Assembly (NCBI GenBank): GCA_025350645.1
Contig: JANXXM010000052.1
Span: 1-36,614, forward strand
Direction: 5' to 3'
Source of the DNA: Ferruginibacter sp.
GTDB lineage: Bacteria > Bacteroidota > Bacteroidia > Chitinophagales > Chitinophagaceae
Length of the DNA stretch: 36,614 bases
Part shown: positions 7,469-15,706 of the stretch, piece after piece
How the letters are laid out: the number at the start of each line of letters is the position of its first letter
How positions within the stretch are numbered: position 1 is the first letter of the stretch
Translations under genes and position numbers: made by a program
Notes under the pieces: model-generated
Seen by the model: the letters and a program-made list of their open reading frames with translations, nothing else
Database searches by the model: none
Told to the model about the DNA's origin: nothing

Positions 7469-8947
7469 TTAATATGCCCTTGCAAAGAGAACTCTCTGTG
7501 TGCTTGGTTTTCCGGTGAGAATACACTTTCCCTCTTCCTGTACATTGTTTAAAGGAATGCAACGTATAGTGGCTTTTGATTCCTGTTTTATTTTCTCTTC
7601 GGTCTCTGGCGTGCCATCCCAGTGTGCAGCTACAAAACCTGCTTTTTCATCCAGTACTTTCACAAATTCCTCCCAGGTATTTACCACGCTTGTTTTTTCG
7701 TTTCTAAAAGCAAGTGCATTGTTGTAAATATTTTGCTGTATTTCTTGCAGCAAATCTTTTATATAAGTGCTTAATCCATTTAGCGAAACAGATTTTTTTT
7801 CTTTGGTATCTCTTCTGGCAAGCTCCACCACATTATTTTCCATATCTCTTAATCCCATGGCTATACGCACTGGTACACCTTTTAGTTCATACTCAGCAAA
7901 TTTCCATCCTGGTCTTGTGTTATCGCTATCATCATACTTTACCCTTATGCCCAGCACCTTTAGTTCAGCTATAATAGTAGCTACTTTCTCATCAATTACC
8001 GGTTTGCTTTCTTCCCCTTTGTAAATGGGAATGATAACTACCTGCACCGGTGCTATTTTTGGCGGCATTACCAAACCCTGGTCATCACTATGTGCCATTA
8101 TTAATGCACCAATAAGCCTCGTACTCACCCCCCAGCTCGTAGCCCACACATAATCCAGTTTATTTTCTTTATCACTAAATTTTACATCAAATGCCTTTGC
8201 AAAATTTTGTCCCAGAAAATGAGATGTGCCCGCCTGCAATGCTTTGCCATCCTGCATCATAGCTTCTATGCAATACGTTTCTTCTGCACCCGCAAATCTT
8301 TCACTGGCCGTTTTTATTCCTTTTATAACCGGTACCGCCATCCAATCTTCTACAAATTCTGCATATACATCCAGCATTTTTTCAGTTTCTATTATGGCTT
8401 CATTTCTTGTTGCATGCGCTGTATGCCCTTCCTGCCAAAGAAATTCTGCAGTACGCAAAAATAATCTGGTGCGCATTTCCCAGCGCACTACATTTGCCCA
8501 TTGGTTTATCAACAACGGCAGGTCTCTGTAAGATTGTATCCAGCCTTTATAAGTATTCCATATAATTGCTTCACTTGTGGGCCGCACAATAAGTTCTTCT
8601 TCCAGTTTAGCATCCGGGTCTACTATTAATTTCCCTTTATTTTGCGGATCAGTTTTTAAACGATAATGTGTTACAATAGCACACTCTTTTGCAAAACCTT
8701 CTGCATTTTTTTCTTCTGCTTCAAATAAACTTTTTGGTACAAAAAGCGGGAAGTAAGCATTTACATGTCCCGTTTCTTTAAAACGTTTATCCAGCTGGTC
8801 TCTCATGTTTTCCCAAAGGGCATAGCCATAAGGCTTTATAACCATACAGCCCCGCACAGCACTATGATCTGCAAGGCCTGCTTTTACTACCAGTTCATTA
8901 TACCATTGGCTGTAATCATCTGCTCTTTTTGTAAGTTCTTTACTCAT
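7469..8947 (-). CDS. proS: Prolyl-tRNA synthetase, archaeal/eukaryote-like type
   Basis: The enzyme charges tRNA-Pro with proline. From the ATG at 8947 the product is 492 residues, the usual size of the type without a cis-editing insertion between motifs 2 and 3. Visible class II features are motif 2 around [24 protein letters not shown] and the [13 protein letters not shown] motif 3 region. These are followed by the anticodon-binding domain and a C-terminal extension. The frame is open 24 codons further upstream, but [16 protein letters not shown] is the normal N terminus, so I use that start. Four small membrane-protein genes follow on the same strand at 12, 10, 89 and 11 nt spacing. Confidence 0.96.
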   Translation of the reverse strand: MSKELTKRADDYSQWYNELVVKAGLADHSAVRGCMVIKPYGYALWENMRDQLDKRFKETGHVNAYFPLFVPKSLFEAEEKNAEGFAKECAIVTHYRLKTDPQNKGKLIVDPDAKLEEELIVRPTSEAIIWNTYKGWIQSYRDLPLLINQWANVVRWEMRTRLFLRTAEFLWQEGHTAHATRNEAIIETEKMLDVYAEFVEDWMAVPVIKGIKTASERFAGAEETYCIEAMMQDGKALQAGTSHFLGQNFAKAFDVKFSDKENKLDYVWATSWGVSTRLIGALIMAHSDDQGLVMPPKIAPVQVVIIPIYKGEESKPVIDEKVATIIAELKVLGIRVKYDDSDNTRPGWKFAEYELKGVPVRIAMGLRDMENNVVELARRDTKEKKSVSLNGLSTYIKDLLQEIQQNIYNNALAFRNEKTSVVNTWEEFVKVLDEKAGFVAAHWDGTPETEEKIKQESKATIRCIPLNNVQEEGKCILTGKPSTQRVLFARAY

Positions 8948-9065
8948 TTGTTTCGTATTATTTAGCTCTTGGGCGAAGATAAGATGTGTATTGCCATCTT
9001 CTTCTATGTTTTCATACATTTTGTTAAGCTATTTGCCTGTAGCCTTAAAATCCCTTTACCAACCC

Positions 9066-9073
9066 TATATTTG
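9066..9073 (+). promoter_or_regulatory. Bacteroidota -7 element upstream of the arginase-family gene
   Basis: TATATTTG is an exact TAnnTTTG match, 22 nt before the ATG at 9096. It supports the shorter start over an in-frame codon at 8991. A -33 element at proper spacing is not obvious. Confidence 0.45.
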
Positions 9074-9095
9074 CAAAAATTTTCAAAACCGCACA

Positions 9096-10148
9096 ATGGC
9101 AGATCTGTCGCAATTTGATCCTAATTCGTTAGGTAATCCTTCTAACAATATATTTGGACTTCCCTTTACAGAAGAAGAAGCAAGGCTGGTAATACTGCCC
9201 GTGCCATGGGAAGTTACCGTAAGCTACAATGCAGGTACAGCAAGGGCTGCAGATCATATATTTAAAGCCAGCCTGCAGGTAGATCTTTTTGACCCGGAAA
9301 TAAAAGATGCCTGGAAACAAGGGTTGTATATGCGCATGCCTGATAAAAAAATTCTTACCAAAAGCGATTTTCTGCGCAAAGAAGCAGAGCTGTATATCAA
9401 TTATATTTCTTTTGGCGAAGCCGTAAGTGCAAATAAATTTATGTGCAAAACATTAAGAGATATTAATGAAGGCAGTTTGTTTTTAAATGATTGGGTATAC
9501 ACCCAAACTAAAGAACTGCTTGCAGCAGGTAAGCTAGTAGGTTTGCTGGGTGGGGATCATAGTACACCACTGGGTTATTTTAAAGCTATAGCAGAGCAAT
9601 ATCCGGATTTTGGAATTTTGCAGATAGATGCACACATGGATCTTCGCAGAGCGTATGAAGGGTTTAATTATTCTCATGCATCTATAATGTATAATGCACT
9701 GGAACAAATACCCGAGATAAAAAAACTGGTGCAGGTGGGTATACGGGATTTTTGCGATGAAGAGTATGATTACATGTGTGAAGCAAAAGGGCGTATAAAT
9801 ACTTTTTTTGATAAAGACATAAAAGAAACATTATACGAAGGCGGTACTTGGAAAGCTATAACAGATGATATTGTAGCCACGCTGCCGCAAAATGTTTTTA
9901 TCAGTTTTGATATTGATGGTTTAAACCCTAAACTTTGTCCGCATACGGGTACACCAGTGCAAGGCGGTTTTGAAACTCAGGAAATATTTTATCTCTTTAA
10001 AAAATTGTTGCAAAGTGGCAGAAAAATAATTGGGTTCGATTTAAATGAAGTAGGCGTAAGCCATGATGAATGGGATGAGAACGTAGGTGCAAGGGTGTTG
10101 TACAAGTTGTGTAATCTTCTTATGTTTAGTAACCCTACCGGTGAATAA
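9096..10148 (+). CDS. Arginase / formimidoylglutamase family ureohydrolase
   Basis: This 350-residue binuclear manganese hydrolase carries all three metal motifs: GGDHS (152-156), DAHMD (178-182) and SFDIDGLNP (270-278). The CPHTGTPVQGG loop and the EVGVSHDEWDENVGARV region follow. Family members cleave the guanidino or formimino group of arginine, agmatine or formiminoglutamate. I cannot decide among these, although no hut genes are nearby. The frame runs upstream to 8991, but the family-like N terminus MADLSQFDPNSLG and a TAnnTTTG at 9066-9073 favour 9096. The stop overlaps the GTG start of the next gene. Confidence 0.9.
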   Translation: MADLSQFDPNSLGNPSNNIFGLPFTEEEARLVILPVPWEVTVSYNAGTARAADHIFKASLQVDLFDPEIKDAWKQGLYMRMPDKKILTKSDFLRKEAELYINYISFGEAVSANKFMCKTLRDINEGSLFLNDWVYTQTKELLAAGKLVGLLGGDHSTPLGYFKAIAEQYPDFGILQIDAHMDLRRAYEGFNYSHASIMYNALEQIPEIKKLVQVGIRDFCDEEYDYMCEAKGRINTFFDKDIKETLYEGGTWKAITDDIVATLPQNVFISFDIDGLNPKLCPHTGTPVQGGFETQEIFYLFKKLLQSGRKIIGFDLNEVGVSHDEWDENVGARVLYKLCNLLMFSNPTGE

Positions 10149-10680
10149 GTATGTGATAGATATACCCAACGAAAAAGCTAAAACGTATAAAATTATTACG
10201 CTCATTATTTTATTGCTTAATTTTTTTATATTCGGGTTTGTGTTTATGAAAGCCAGCGTTGGTTCTGCAAATACGATAGCCATTATTGGTCTTGCTGTAA
10301 ATGCTATTCCCCTTATTTATTATTTGCTAAATAAACAGCATTTAAAAACACCTTTTATAGAAATTTCTTTTTTTATAACAGCAATTATCTGGTTGCTTTG
10401 GGGAAGTTATTTACTTGCCTTGCTCATGATTATTTTCTCTTTATTTAGTTTTTATGCTAACAAAAAATTGCAAATTATTTTTTCTGAAGATGGCATTGAA
10501 TATCCATCTTTTCCAATTAAAAAATATGCATGGGCAGCTGTTTTGCAGGTTATTTGGAAAGATGATATTCTTACCATAGATCTTAAAAATAACCAACTGC
10601 TGCAGTTTAATATTGATAAAGATTTCGCTGCTAAATTTGATAGCGAAGCGTTTAATAAATACTGTGGTCAGAAATTATAA
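10141..10680 (+). CDS. Uncharacterised membrane protein with a C-terminal PH-like region
   Basis: From GTG at 10141 the product has 179 residues. It has hydrophobic segments at about 15-34, 40-62, 76-92 and 95-108. A soluble C-terminal domain of about 60 residues follows, with alternating short strands (IIFSEDGIEYPSFPIKKY, WAAVLQVIWKDDILTIDL). That pattern resembles membrane-associated PH-like/YcxB-type tails, but this is a guess from strand pattern. The start overlaps the last codons of the arginase-family gene (8 nt), so the pair is likely translated together. An in-frame GTG at 10087 lies deep inside the upstream gene and is less likely. Confidence 0.65.
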   Translation: MNKYVIDIPNEKAKTYKIITLIILLLNFFIFGFVFMKASVGSANTIAIIGLAVNAIPLIYYLLNKQHLKTPFIEISFFITAIIWLLWGSYLLALLMIIFSLFSFYANKKLQIIFSEDGIEYPSFPIKKYAWAAVLQVIWKDDILTIDLKNNQLLQFNIDKDFAAKFDSEAFNKYCGQKL

Positions 10681-10747
10681 TTTGTCAAATTACTTGCATA
10701 TTGAAATACGCAATTGGTAAAGCGAACGCATTTATTGCACATAAACT

Positions 10748-12274
10748 TTACTGGTTATTTTGCAAATCAGTTTTCATCTCTCCAAAAAGATCGTTCATAT
10801 TATCTTCTTTAATTTTTTTTCTGCGGGTATGCATGCCTAAAATGCGGGCATTTTCCTGCTGTACAAGCGTAGTGTTTCTCATAGCCCAAATGGCCGCCCG
10901 GTGTGGTTTTATAGCTTCCTCAATATCTATAACTGGCAGCGGATAATCTTTACCCAATTGCAGGTTAAATAAGCTGGCTTCCATATCCGTCATCGTCCAG
11001 GGTTCGTGTAAAAAATTAACGGGCAGGTTTGCAATTTCCGGCAGCCATTGTTTAATAAACAAACCTGTGGGGTCATGGTCTTTAGATTGTTTAACAGGAT
11101 TGTATACCCGTATGGTATTAATGCCTGTGGTGCCGGCCTGCATTTGAAACTGCGGGTAATGTATGCCTGGCTCATAATCCAGAAATAGTTGCGCAAGATG
11201 ATATGCACCATGCCGCCAATCCTGAAACAAATGGTGCGTAAGAAATGATACCACGCAGGCCCGCATTCTAAAATTGAGCCAGCCAGTTGCAGCTACACAG
11301 CGCATGCACGCATCTATTATGGGAACGCCCGTGTGTCCGCTTTTCCATGCACTTATAAAATTTTTATTTTCCGCATGTTCCAATAATTCATAGCCCCGGT
11401 TTATACAGGTGGTTTCGTAACGGCATTCCATTTCAAACTTTTGCATAAAATGACAATGCCACTTTAAGCGACTCATAAAATTTTGAAAAGGTTGCTTATA
11501 ATTTGTGTTTTTTAAAACTTCATTAGTGACTTGAAAAACCTGTTTAATGGATAAATTTCCCCACGAAATATACGGCGACAACCTGCTGCAGGATGTGCGG
11601 CTGGCAAGTGGTTTAGAAATAAATTTACTGTAATTAAAACCACGCTCCTGTAAAAAACTATTAAAATATTTGTGAGCAAAAACTTCGCCTGCGGGCTGGT
11701 ATGCTTTAGGATAATTTTTTAAACTTTTTTCAAAATTTTCTTCGAGAGGAAATGGATTTACAATATCTATCTTTTCTCTTTCCGTGTATGTATTTTTAAT
11801 AACCGGTTCGGACATAGTTATAAACCATTGCTTATCCCAGCCTGTTCTGTTCTCTATTCCACGCATAATTCCATCCCTTTGAAATTCTTTCCAGGTAATA
11901 TGATGCTGTGTTAAAAATTGCTTTACTGCAATATCTCTGTCGTATGTTTTTTGTACACCGGTTTCCTGGTAACTAAAAATATTTTCTACAATAAAACTAT
12001 TTATAAGAAAATTAAAAACAAGCAGCACCTCCTCCTGAAAAATATGAACGGTGTTTTGATAAGGCTTAAAAATTTTGTTTAGCTGAAGTACAGAGTGATA
12101 TTGAAATTGCAAATGCCGTAAAGAAGTATCTGGCAAAGCTATAATAGAAGGTTCGTACAAAAATACAATGAGGTAAGGGATGGCTGCATTCTCTGCAGCC
12201 TGTAATGCAGCATGATCCTGGCTTCTCAAATCTCTTTTGAGCCAAACGATATTGATAGATTTTTTTAGAAGCAC
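10748..12274 (-). CDS. Cryptochrome/photolyase family flavoprotein with an altered electron-transfer region
   Basis: This 508-residue protein has an N-terminal antenna-type Rossmann domain (INIVWLKRDLR, 7-17) and a C-terminal FAD domain. The FAD domain shows LSPYISWGNLS (232-242), FMSRLKWHCHF, the AWKSGHTGVPIIDACMR motif (309-325) and GWLNFRMRA. Class I photolyases next have a GGWQWAASTG-like segment carrying the proximal tryptophan. Here it reads GIHYPQFQMQAGTTG (370-384), with Phe and Met where the two Trp usually are. It may be a photolyase subgroup with another electron path or a photoreceptor. The GTG start at 12274 is the only start before the Rossmann strand. A TACTTTTG element lies only 4 nt upstream, so the transcript could be nearly leaderless. 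Confidence 0.88.
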   Translation of the reverse strand: MLLKKSINIVWLKRDLRSQDHAALQAAENAAIPYLIVFLYEPSIIALPDTSLRHLQFQYHSVLQLNKIFKPYQNTVHIFQEEVLLVFNFLINSFIVENIFSYQETGVQKTYDRDIAVKQFLTQHHITWKEFQRDGIMRGIENRTGWDKQWFITMSEPVIKNTYTEREKIDIVNPFPLEENFEKSLKNYPKAYQPAGEVFAHKYFNSFLQERGFNYSKFISKPLASRTSCSRLSPYISWGNLSIKQVFQVTNEVLKNTNYKQPFQNFMSRLKWHCHFMQKFEMECRYETTCINRGYELLEHAENKNFISAWKSGHTGVPIIDACMRCVAATGWLNFRMRACVVSFLTHHLFQDWRHGAYHLAQLFLDYEPGIHYPQFQMQAGTTGINTIRVYNPVKQSKDHDPTGLFIKQWLPEIANLPVNFLHEPWTMTDMEASLFNLQLGKDYPLPVIDIEEAIKPHRAAIWAMRNTTLVQQENARILGMHTRRKKIKEDNMNDLFGEMKTDLQNNQ

Positions 12275-12425
12275 CCTACAAAAGTAGTAAATCTAACGGA
12301 CTAAATTTATTAGTATTCAAAAACTTAATCACATTTTTTACTTTCAAAAGTGCCATTCTTTAAAAATAATACTGCACAATATAAATTGGTTTATTCATCA
12401 ACCGAATTAATTTTATAATCAACGT

Positions 12426-12704
12426 TTATTCAACAATCGTTATTTCTATAATACCATCTATTTTTATACTTACCCCTTTTTTATCGTTCAATTCAAAAAA
12501 CTTTTTTAGTTTATCCTGCACTTTTTTTAATGCTGCTATTCGTTTTAAAGAATGTGAAGCGTCCTTACCAAATCGCTCTTCATTGCTAAACTTTTCCATG
12601 GAGTGGTAATTTATTTTGCTGCTGATAAGGGTATTCAAAACCTGGCGGGCCTGCAGTGGGGTAAAATTTCCATCAACCAGTTTAAAGCTTTGTATTTTTT
12701 TCAT
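12426..12704 (-). CDS. Small protein with GxFTPxxA N-terminal motif (copy B)
   Basis: The product has 92 residues, no signal peptide and is rich in Lys/Glu. The N-terminal part, DGNFTPLQARQVLNTLI followed by SKINYH, is clearly related to the first part of the next upstream gene. The middle (about 40-70) is a charged helix, then comes a short beta pair, SIKIDGIIEITIVE. It starts 1 nt after the stop of copy A, so the two are surely cotranscribed. I recognise the type as a small Bacteroidota hypothetical but know no function. Confidence 0.7.
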   Translation of the reverse strand: MKKIQSFKLVDGNFTPLQARQVLNTLISSKINYHSMEKFSNEERFGKDASHSLKRIAALKKVQDKLKKFFELNDKKGVSIKIDGIIEITIVE

Positions 12705-12705
12705 T

Positions 12706-12948
12706 TTAATTAAATATTAGTTCACTTTGTAAGGCGATATTTTCTTTATGATTATCTATATACTCCCTTGCATTGCTTAAATCCTGCTGCAAGTCTTTAA
12801 TTCTTTTTTCTCTCATTTTAATAGCTTCTTCGCCATCACTATTTGCAATTTTATTTTCCTGAAATTTTATTTTTACGTTAATCATTTGCGTGATAATGTC
12901 AATGGCTTCCTGTGGGGTAAACTTTCCTTTTATGAGTTGTATATTCAT
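12706..12948 (-). CDS. Small protein with GxFTPxxA N-terminal motif (copy A)
   Basis: The product has 80 residues. Residues 6-32 (KGKFTPQEAIDIITQMIN, then KIKFQ) match the head of copy B. The remainder is a strongly charged, probably coiled-coil helix with RIKDLQQDLSNAREYIDNH. It begins 19 nt after the stop of icd and ends 1 nt before copy B, giving icd - A - B on one strand. No enzymatic residues stand out; a scaffold or binding role is possible but unproven. Confidence 0.7.
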   Translation of the reverse strand: MNIQLIKGKFTPQEAIDIITQMINVKIKFQENKIANSDGEEAIKMREKRIKDLQQDLSNAREYIDNHKENIALQSELIFN

Positions 12949-12967
12949 GTTATTTTATTTTATTTTT

Positions 12968-14401
12968 TTACTGCCCTTGCCCAAGAGAGAAGCCTGGCTT
13001 GCCATCAAATGAATAAAGATTTTCTGTTTTTATGGTATCAATATTTTGCTCAATTGCGCTGCTCAATAATTGTATAATATGGTTTTTATTAAAGTCATTT
13101 TCTTTCAATGGCTTAAAACGGCAGCGCCAGTGGTCTGTACAAAATGTTTCTTCAAAACCATCTGGCCATACTTTAATACCCCGGTTGGTAATCATAGTAA
13201 GTTCCGCATTTGCACTGTTCATTTTTTTTATAACTTCTGCTAGTTCATTGGGGTTGCTTCCACGCCAGTGCACAAAAACATCTACGCCTGCCAGTATTTT
13301 AATTTTTGCTTCTTTACGTAGGTATTTTGGCAATATAAGCGCAGCATTTTTATCGTAGTTCACCGCTTTTAAAATTGCAGGTTTTTGCCCAAGGTTATTA
13401 ATTACCGCATCTGCAAATTCTTTGGTACCCACTTTTTCTTTGCTCGTACCTTCCTTATAAATATCATAAGTATGAATACCATCCTCTATAGTTTTAAGCC
13501 AAGCGTTCTGTACTTTTTCTGCTACCGTTCCTTGCCCAATATGATTAAGCATCATCACTGCACCCTGTAACAAGCCAGAGGGGTTTGCCCTGTTTTGATT
13601 GGCCACTCTTGGCGCAGAGCCATGTATAGCTTCAAACATAGCGCATTGCTCACCAATATTTGCAGAGCCTGCCAGCCCAACCGAGCCTGTAATTTGTGCG
13701 GCCACATCCGATAAGATATCTCCGTATAAATTTGGCATCACAATTACATCAAATATCTCCGGTGTATCTGCCAGTTTTGCTGCGCCAATATCAATTATCC
13801 AATGTTCGTTTTCTATTTCTGGGTATTCTTTTGCTATCTCATCAAACACCTGGTGAAACAACCCGTCAGTTTGTTTCATAATATTATCTTTAGTAAAACA
13901 GGTTATTTTTTTACGGCCATATTGTTTGGCATATTCAAAAGCATAGCGTACTATTTTTTCGCAGCCTGGGCGGCTTATCAATTTTAAACACTGCACCACT
14001 TCATCCGTTTGCTGGTGTTCAATGCCTGCATACAAGTCTTCTTCATTTTCTCTGATGATTACAATATCCATTTGCGGATGTTTTGTTTTTACAAATGGAT
14101 GGAGGCTATTGCAGGGGCGCACATTGGAATACAATCCTAAAAATTTACGGGTCGTTACATTCAGGCTTTTATAGCCGCCGCCTTGAGGTGTGGTAATGGG
14201 TGCTTTTAGAAAAACTTTATTTTTTCTTATAACTTCCCACGATTCTTTTGCTATGCCTGCAAGATTGCCTGCCAGGTAAACTTTTTCTCCCACTTCTATT
14301 TCATCTATCAAAATATCTGCACCCGCTGCCAAAATAATTTTTAATGTAGCATCCATAATTTCAGGTCCTATGCCGTCACCTTTTGCAACTGTAATATTCA
14401 T
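12968..14401 (-). CDS. icd: Isocitrate dehydrogenase, Thermus-type with C-terminal extension
   Basis: The enzyme converts isocitrate to 2-oxoglutarate in the TCA cycle. From ATG 14401 it has 477 residues, long for a simple IDH but usual for the Thermus/Rickettsia-like type. Motifs are AKGDGIGPEIM (N terminus), the substrate signature LGLYSNVRPC, RENEEDLYAGIEH, KDNIMKQTDGLF, the metal/substrate helix NLYGDILSDVAAQITGSVGLAGSANIG, and AMFEAIHGSAP. A domain of about 140 residues beyond the catalytic core follows AVINNLG and includes VDVFVHWRG. NADP use is likely from the family but not proven here. An in-frame ATG 18 codons upstream would add residues that do not look like the family. Two small genes follow closely; a LysR gene is divergent. 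Confidence 0.92.
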   Translation of the reverse strand: MNITVAKGDGIGPEIMDATLKIILAAGADILIDEIEVGEKVYLAGNLAGIAKESWEVIRKNKVFLKAPITTPQGGGYKSLNVTTRKFLGLYSNVRPCNSLHPFVKTKHPQMDIVIIRENEEDLYAGIEHQQTDEVVQCLKLISRPGCEKIVRYAFEYAKQYGRKKITCFTKDNIMKQTDGLFHQVFDEIAKEYPEIENEHWIIDIGAAKLADTPEIFDVIVMPNLYGDILSDVAAQITGSVGLAGSANIGEQCAMFEAIHGSAPRVANQNRANPSGLLQGAVMMLNHIGQGTVAEKVQNAWLKTIEDGIHTYDIYKEGTSKEKVGTKEFADAVINNLGQKPAILKAVNYDKNAALILPKYLRKEAKIKILAGVDVFVHWRGSNPNELAEVIKKMNSANAELTMITNRGIKVWPDGFEETFCTDHWRCRFKPLKENDFNKNHIIQLLSSAIEQNIDTIKTENLYSFDGKPGFSLGQGQ

Positions 14402-14488
14402 CGTGGTTATAATTTTATATCGCAAAATTGCAGTGCTTAATCCATATACTTTCATTTATCTTTATTATATAAACCATAAATAATTTTT
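14402..14488. promoter_or_regulatory. Divergent control region between icd and the LysR gene
   Basis: This 87-nt gap must hold both promoters. It contains TTAT...ATAA-type inverted halves (around 14460-14483) of the AT-rich kind LysR proteins often bind. A CAAAATTG near 14423 is one base off a minus-strand -7 element. The geometry suggests the LysR protein controls itself and icd; no site is certain. Confidence 0.4.
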
Positions 14489-15421
14489 ATGAACTTTACC
14501 CTGCAGCAACTCAAAGTATTTATGATAGTGGTACAAAACGAAAGTATAACCAAAGCATCTGAAGAGCTGCACATGACGCAACCTGCGGTATCTATACAAA
14601 TAAAAAATTTGCAGGCCCAGTTTGATATTGCAATAACAGAAATTGTAGGTAGAAAATTATACGTTACTGACTTTGGCAGAGAATTATACCAAATTGCAGA
14701 TAGGATTATGAAAGAAGTAGCCAGTATTAATTATCAGACACAAACCTTTAAAGGAATACTTTCTGGAAGGCTTAAACTGTCCTTAGTATCTACGGGGAAA
14801 TATGTGATGCCTTATTACCTCAAAGATTTTTTAAAGGCCAACCCCGGCATAGATTTATTAATGGATGTAACCAACAAAACAAAAGTGATAAAAAGCCTGG
14901 AGCAAAATGAAGTTGATTTTTCATTGGTATCTGTACTGCCCGAAACACTTGATATAGACCAGGAAATTTTGGTACCCAATAAATTATTTTTAACCTGCGC
15001 TGCAAATACAGAAATTAAAATTATGCATCAATCCAGTAAAGCTTTGTTTGACAGTATACCGCTTATTTACCGGGAAGAAGGTTCCGGTACGAGGGTAACC
15101 ATGCAGCGGTATTTTCAAAAAGCCAATATTGTACCGCATGTAAAACTGGAATTAACTTCCAGTGAAGCAGTAAAACAAGCCGTGATGGCTGATCTTGGCT
15201 TTTCTATACAATCTATTTTAAGTATTAAAAATGAACTGAAACAAAAGGATATAAAAATTATTCCTGTAAAGGGTTTACCGCTTACAGAAAACTGGCGAAT
15301 AATTTGGTTAAAGCAAAAAAAAATGTCTGAGGTAGCAAAAGCGTTTCTTCTTTTTATACAAAAAAACAAGCAGGCTATTTATCAGAAAAACTTTTCGTGG
15401 ATAGAGAAGTACGATAAATGA
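14489..15421 (+). CDS. LysR-family transcriptional regulator
   Basis: This 310-residue regulator has an N-terminal winged helix-turn-helix (LQQLKVFMIVVQNESITKAS, then MTQPAVSIQIKNLQ, residues 5-42). The VGRKLYVTDFGREL wing and linker helix follow. The C-terminal effector domain is of the periplasmic-binding-protein type (about 93-300), with LSGRLKLSLVSTGKYVMP and REEGSGTRVTMQRYF. The layout resembles CbbR/CysB-like members. It is transcribed away from icd, the classical position for a LysR protein controlling its divergent neighbour, so a link to TCA or 2-oxoglutarate metabolism is a fair inference. The ligand is unknown. Confidence 0.93.
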   Translation: MNFTLQQLKVFMIVVQNESITKASEELHMTQPAVSIQIKNLQAQFDIAITEIVGRKLYVTDFGRELYQIADRIMKEVASINYQTQTFKGILSGRLKLSLVSTGKYVMPYYLKDFLKANPGIDLLMDVTNKTKVIKSLEQNEVDFSLVSVLPETLDIDQEILVPNKLFLTCAANTEIKIMHQSSKALFDSIPLIYREEGSGTRVTMQRYFQKANIVPHVKLELTSSEAVKQAVMADLGFSIQSILSIKNELKQKDIKIIPVKGLPLTENWRIIWLKQKKMSEVAKAFLLFIQKNKQAIYQKNFSWIEKYDK

Positions 15422-15706
15422 AATAGACGGTATGTTGATTATGATGTGTACTAGAAAAATAGAGTAGAATATTGTGCATTAAAAAAAAGGAAACCATTTA
15501 TTGCTGGTATATAAAACGCTCTCCGCATTGTAATATTGCTATAATGATATTGGGAATTAGTTATAATTTTAATCCATATTATAAAATACTCGATTACAAA
15601 ATAAACCAAACAAAATATCATCCAATTTATACAAACTCATCATCTAACCTCCCCCGCATCTCCCAAAACATTCCCCCGTTTAATCAATTAAAAGTATTTT
15701 TACAGC
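15422..15706. other. Intergenic region ahead of the radical SAM gene
   Basis: A 94-codon plus-strand frame at 15472-15756 overlaps the next gene, has a low-complexity, domain-free product and is not called. The last 70 nt are C-rich, then AT-rich, with TATTTTTAC near 15692 that could be a degenerate -7 element. I see no RNA fold or repeat here. Confidence 0.5.

Noticed and set aside
8948..9019. Upstream extension of proS
   Set aside because: The conserved N terminus starts at the ATG at 8947; the extra 24 residues have no counterpart that I know.
8991..9095. Upstream extension of the arginase-family gene
   Set aside because: The added residues are not family-like, and a -7 promoter element at 9066-9073 lies inside the extension.
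12426..12948. Toxin-antitoxin pair
   Set aside because: The two small proteins are related to each other, have no toxin or DNA-binding motif, and sit in the icd transcript.
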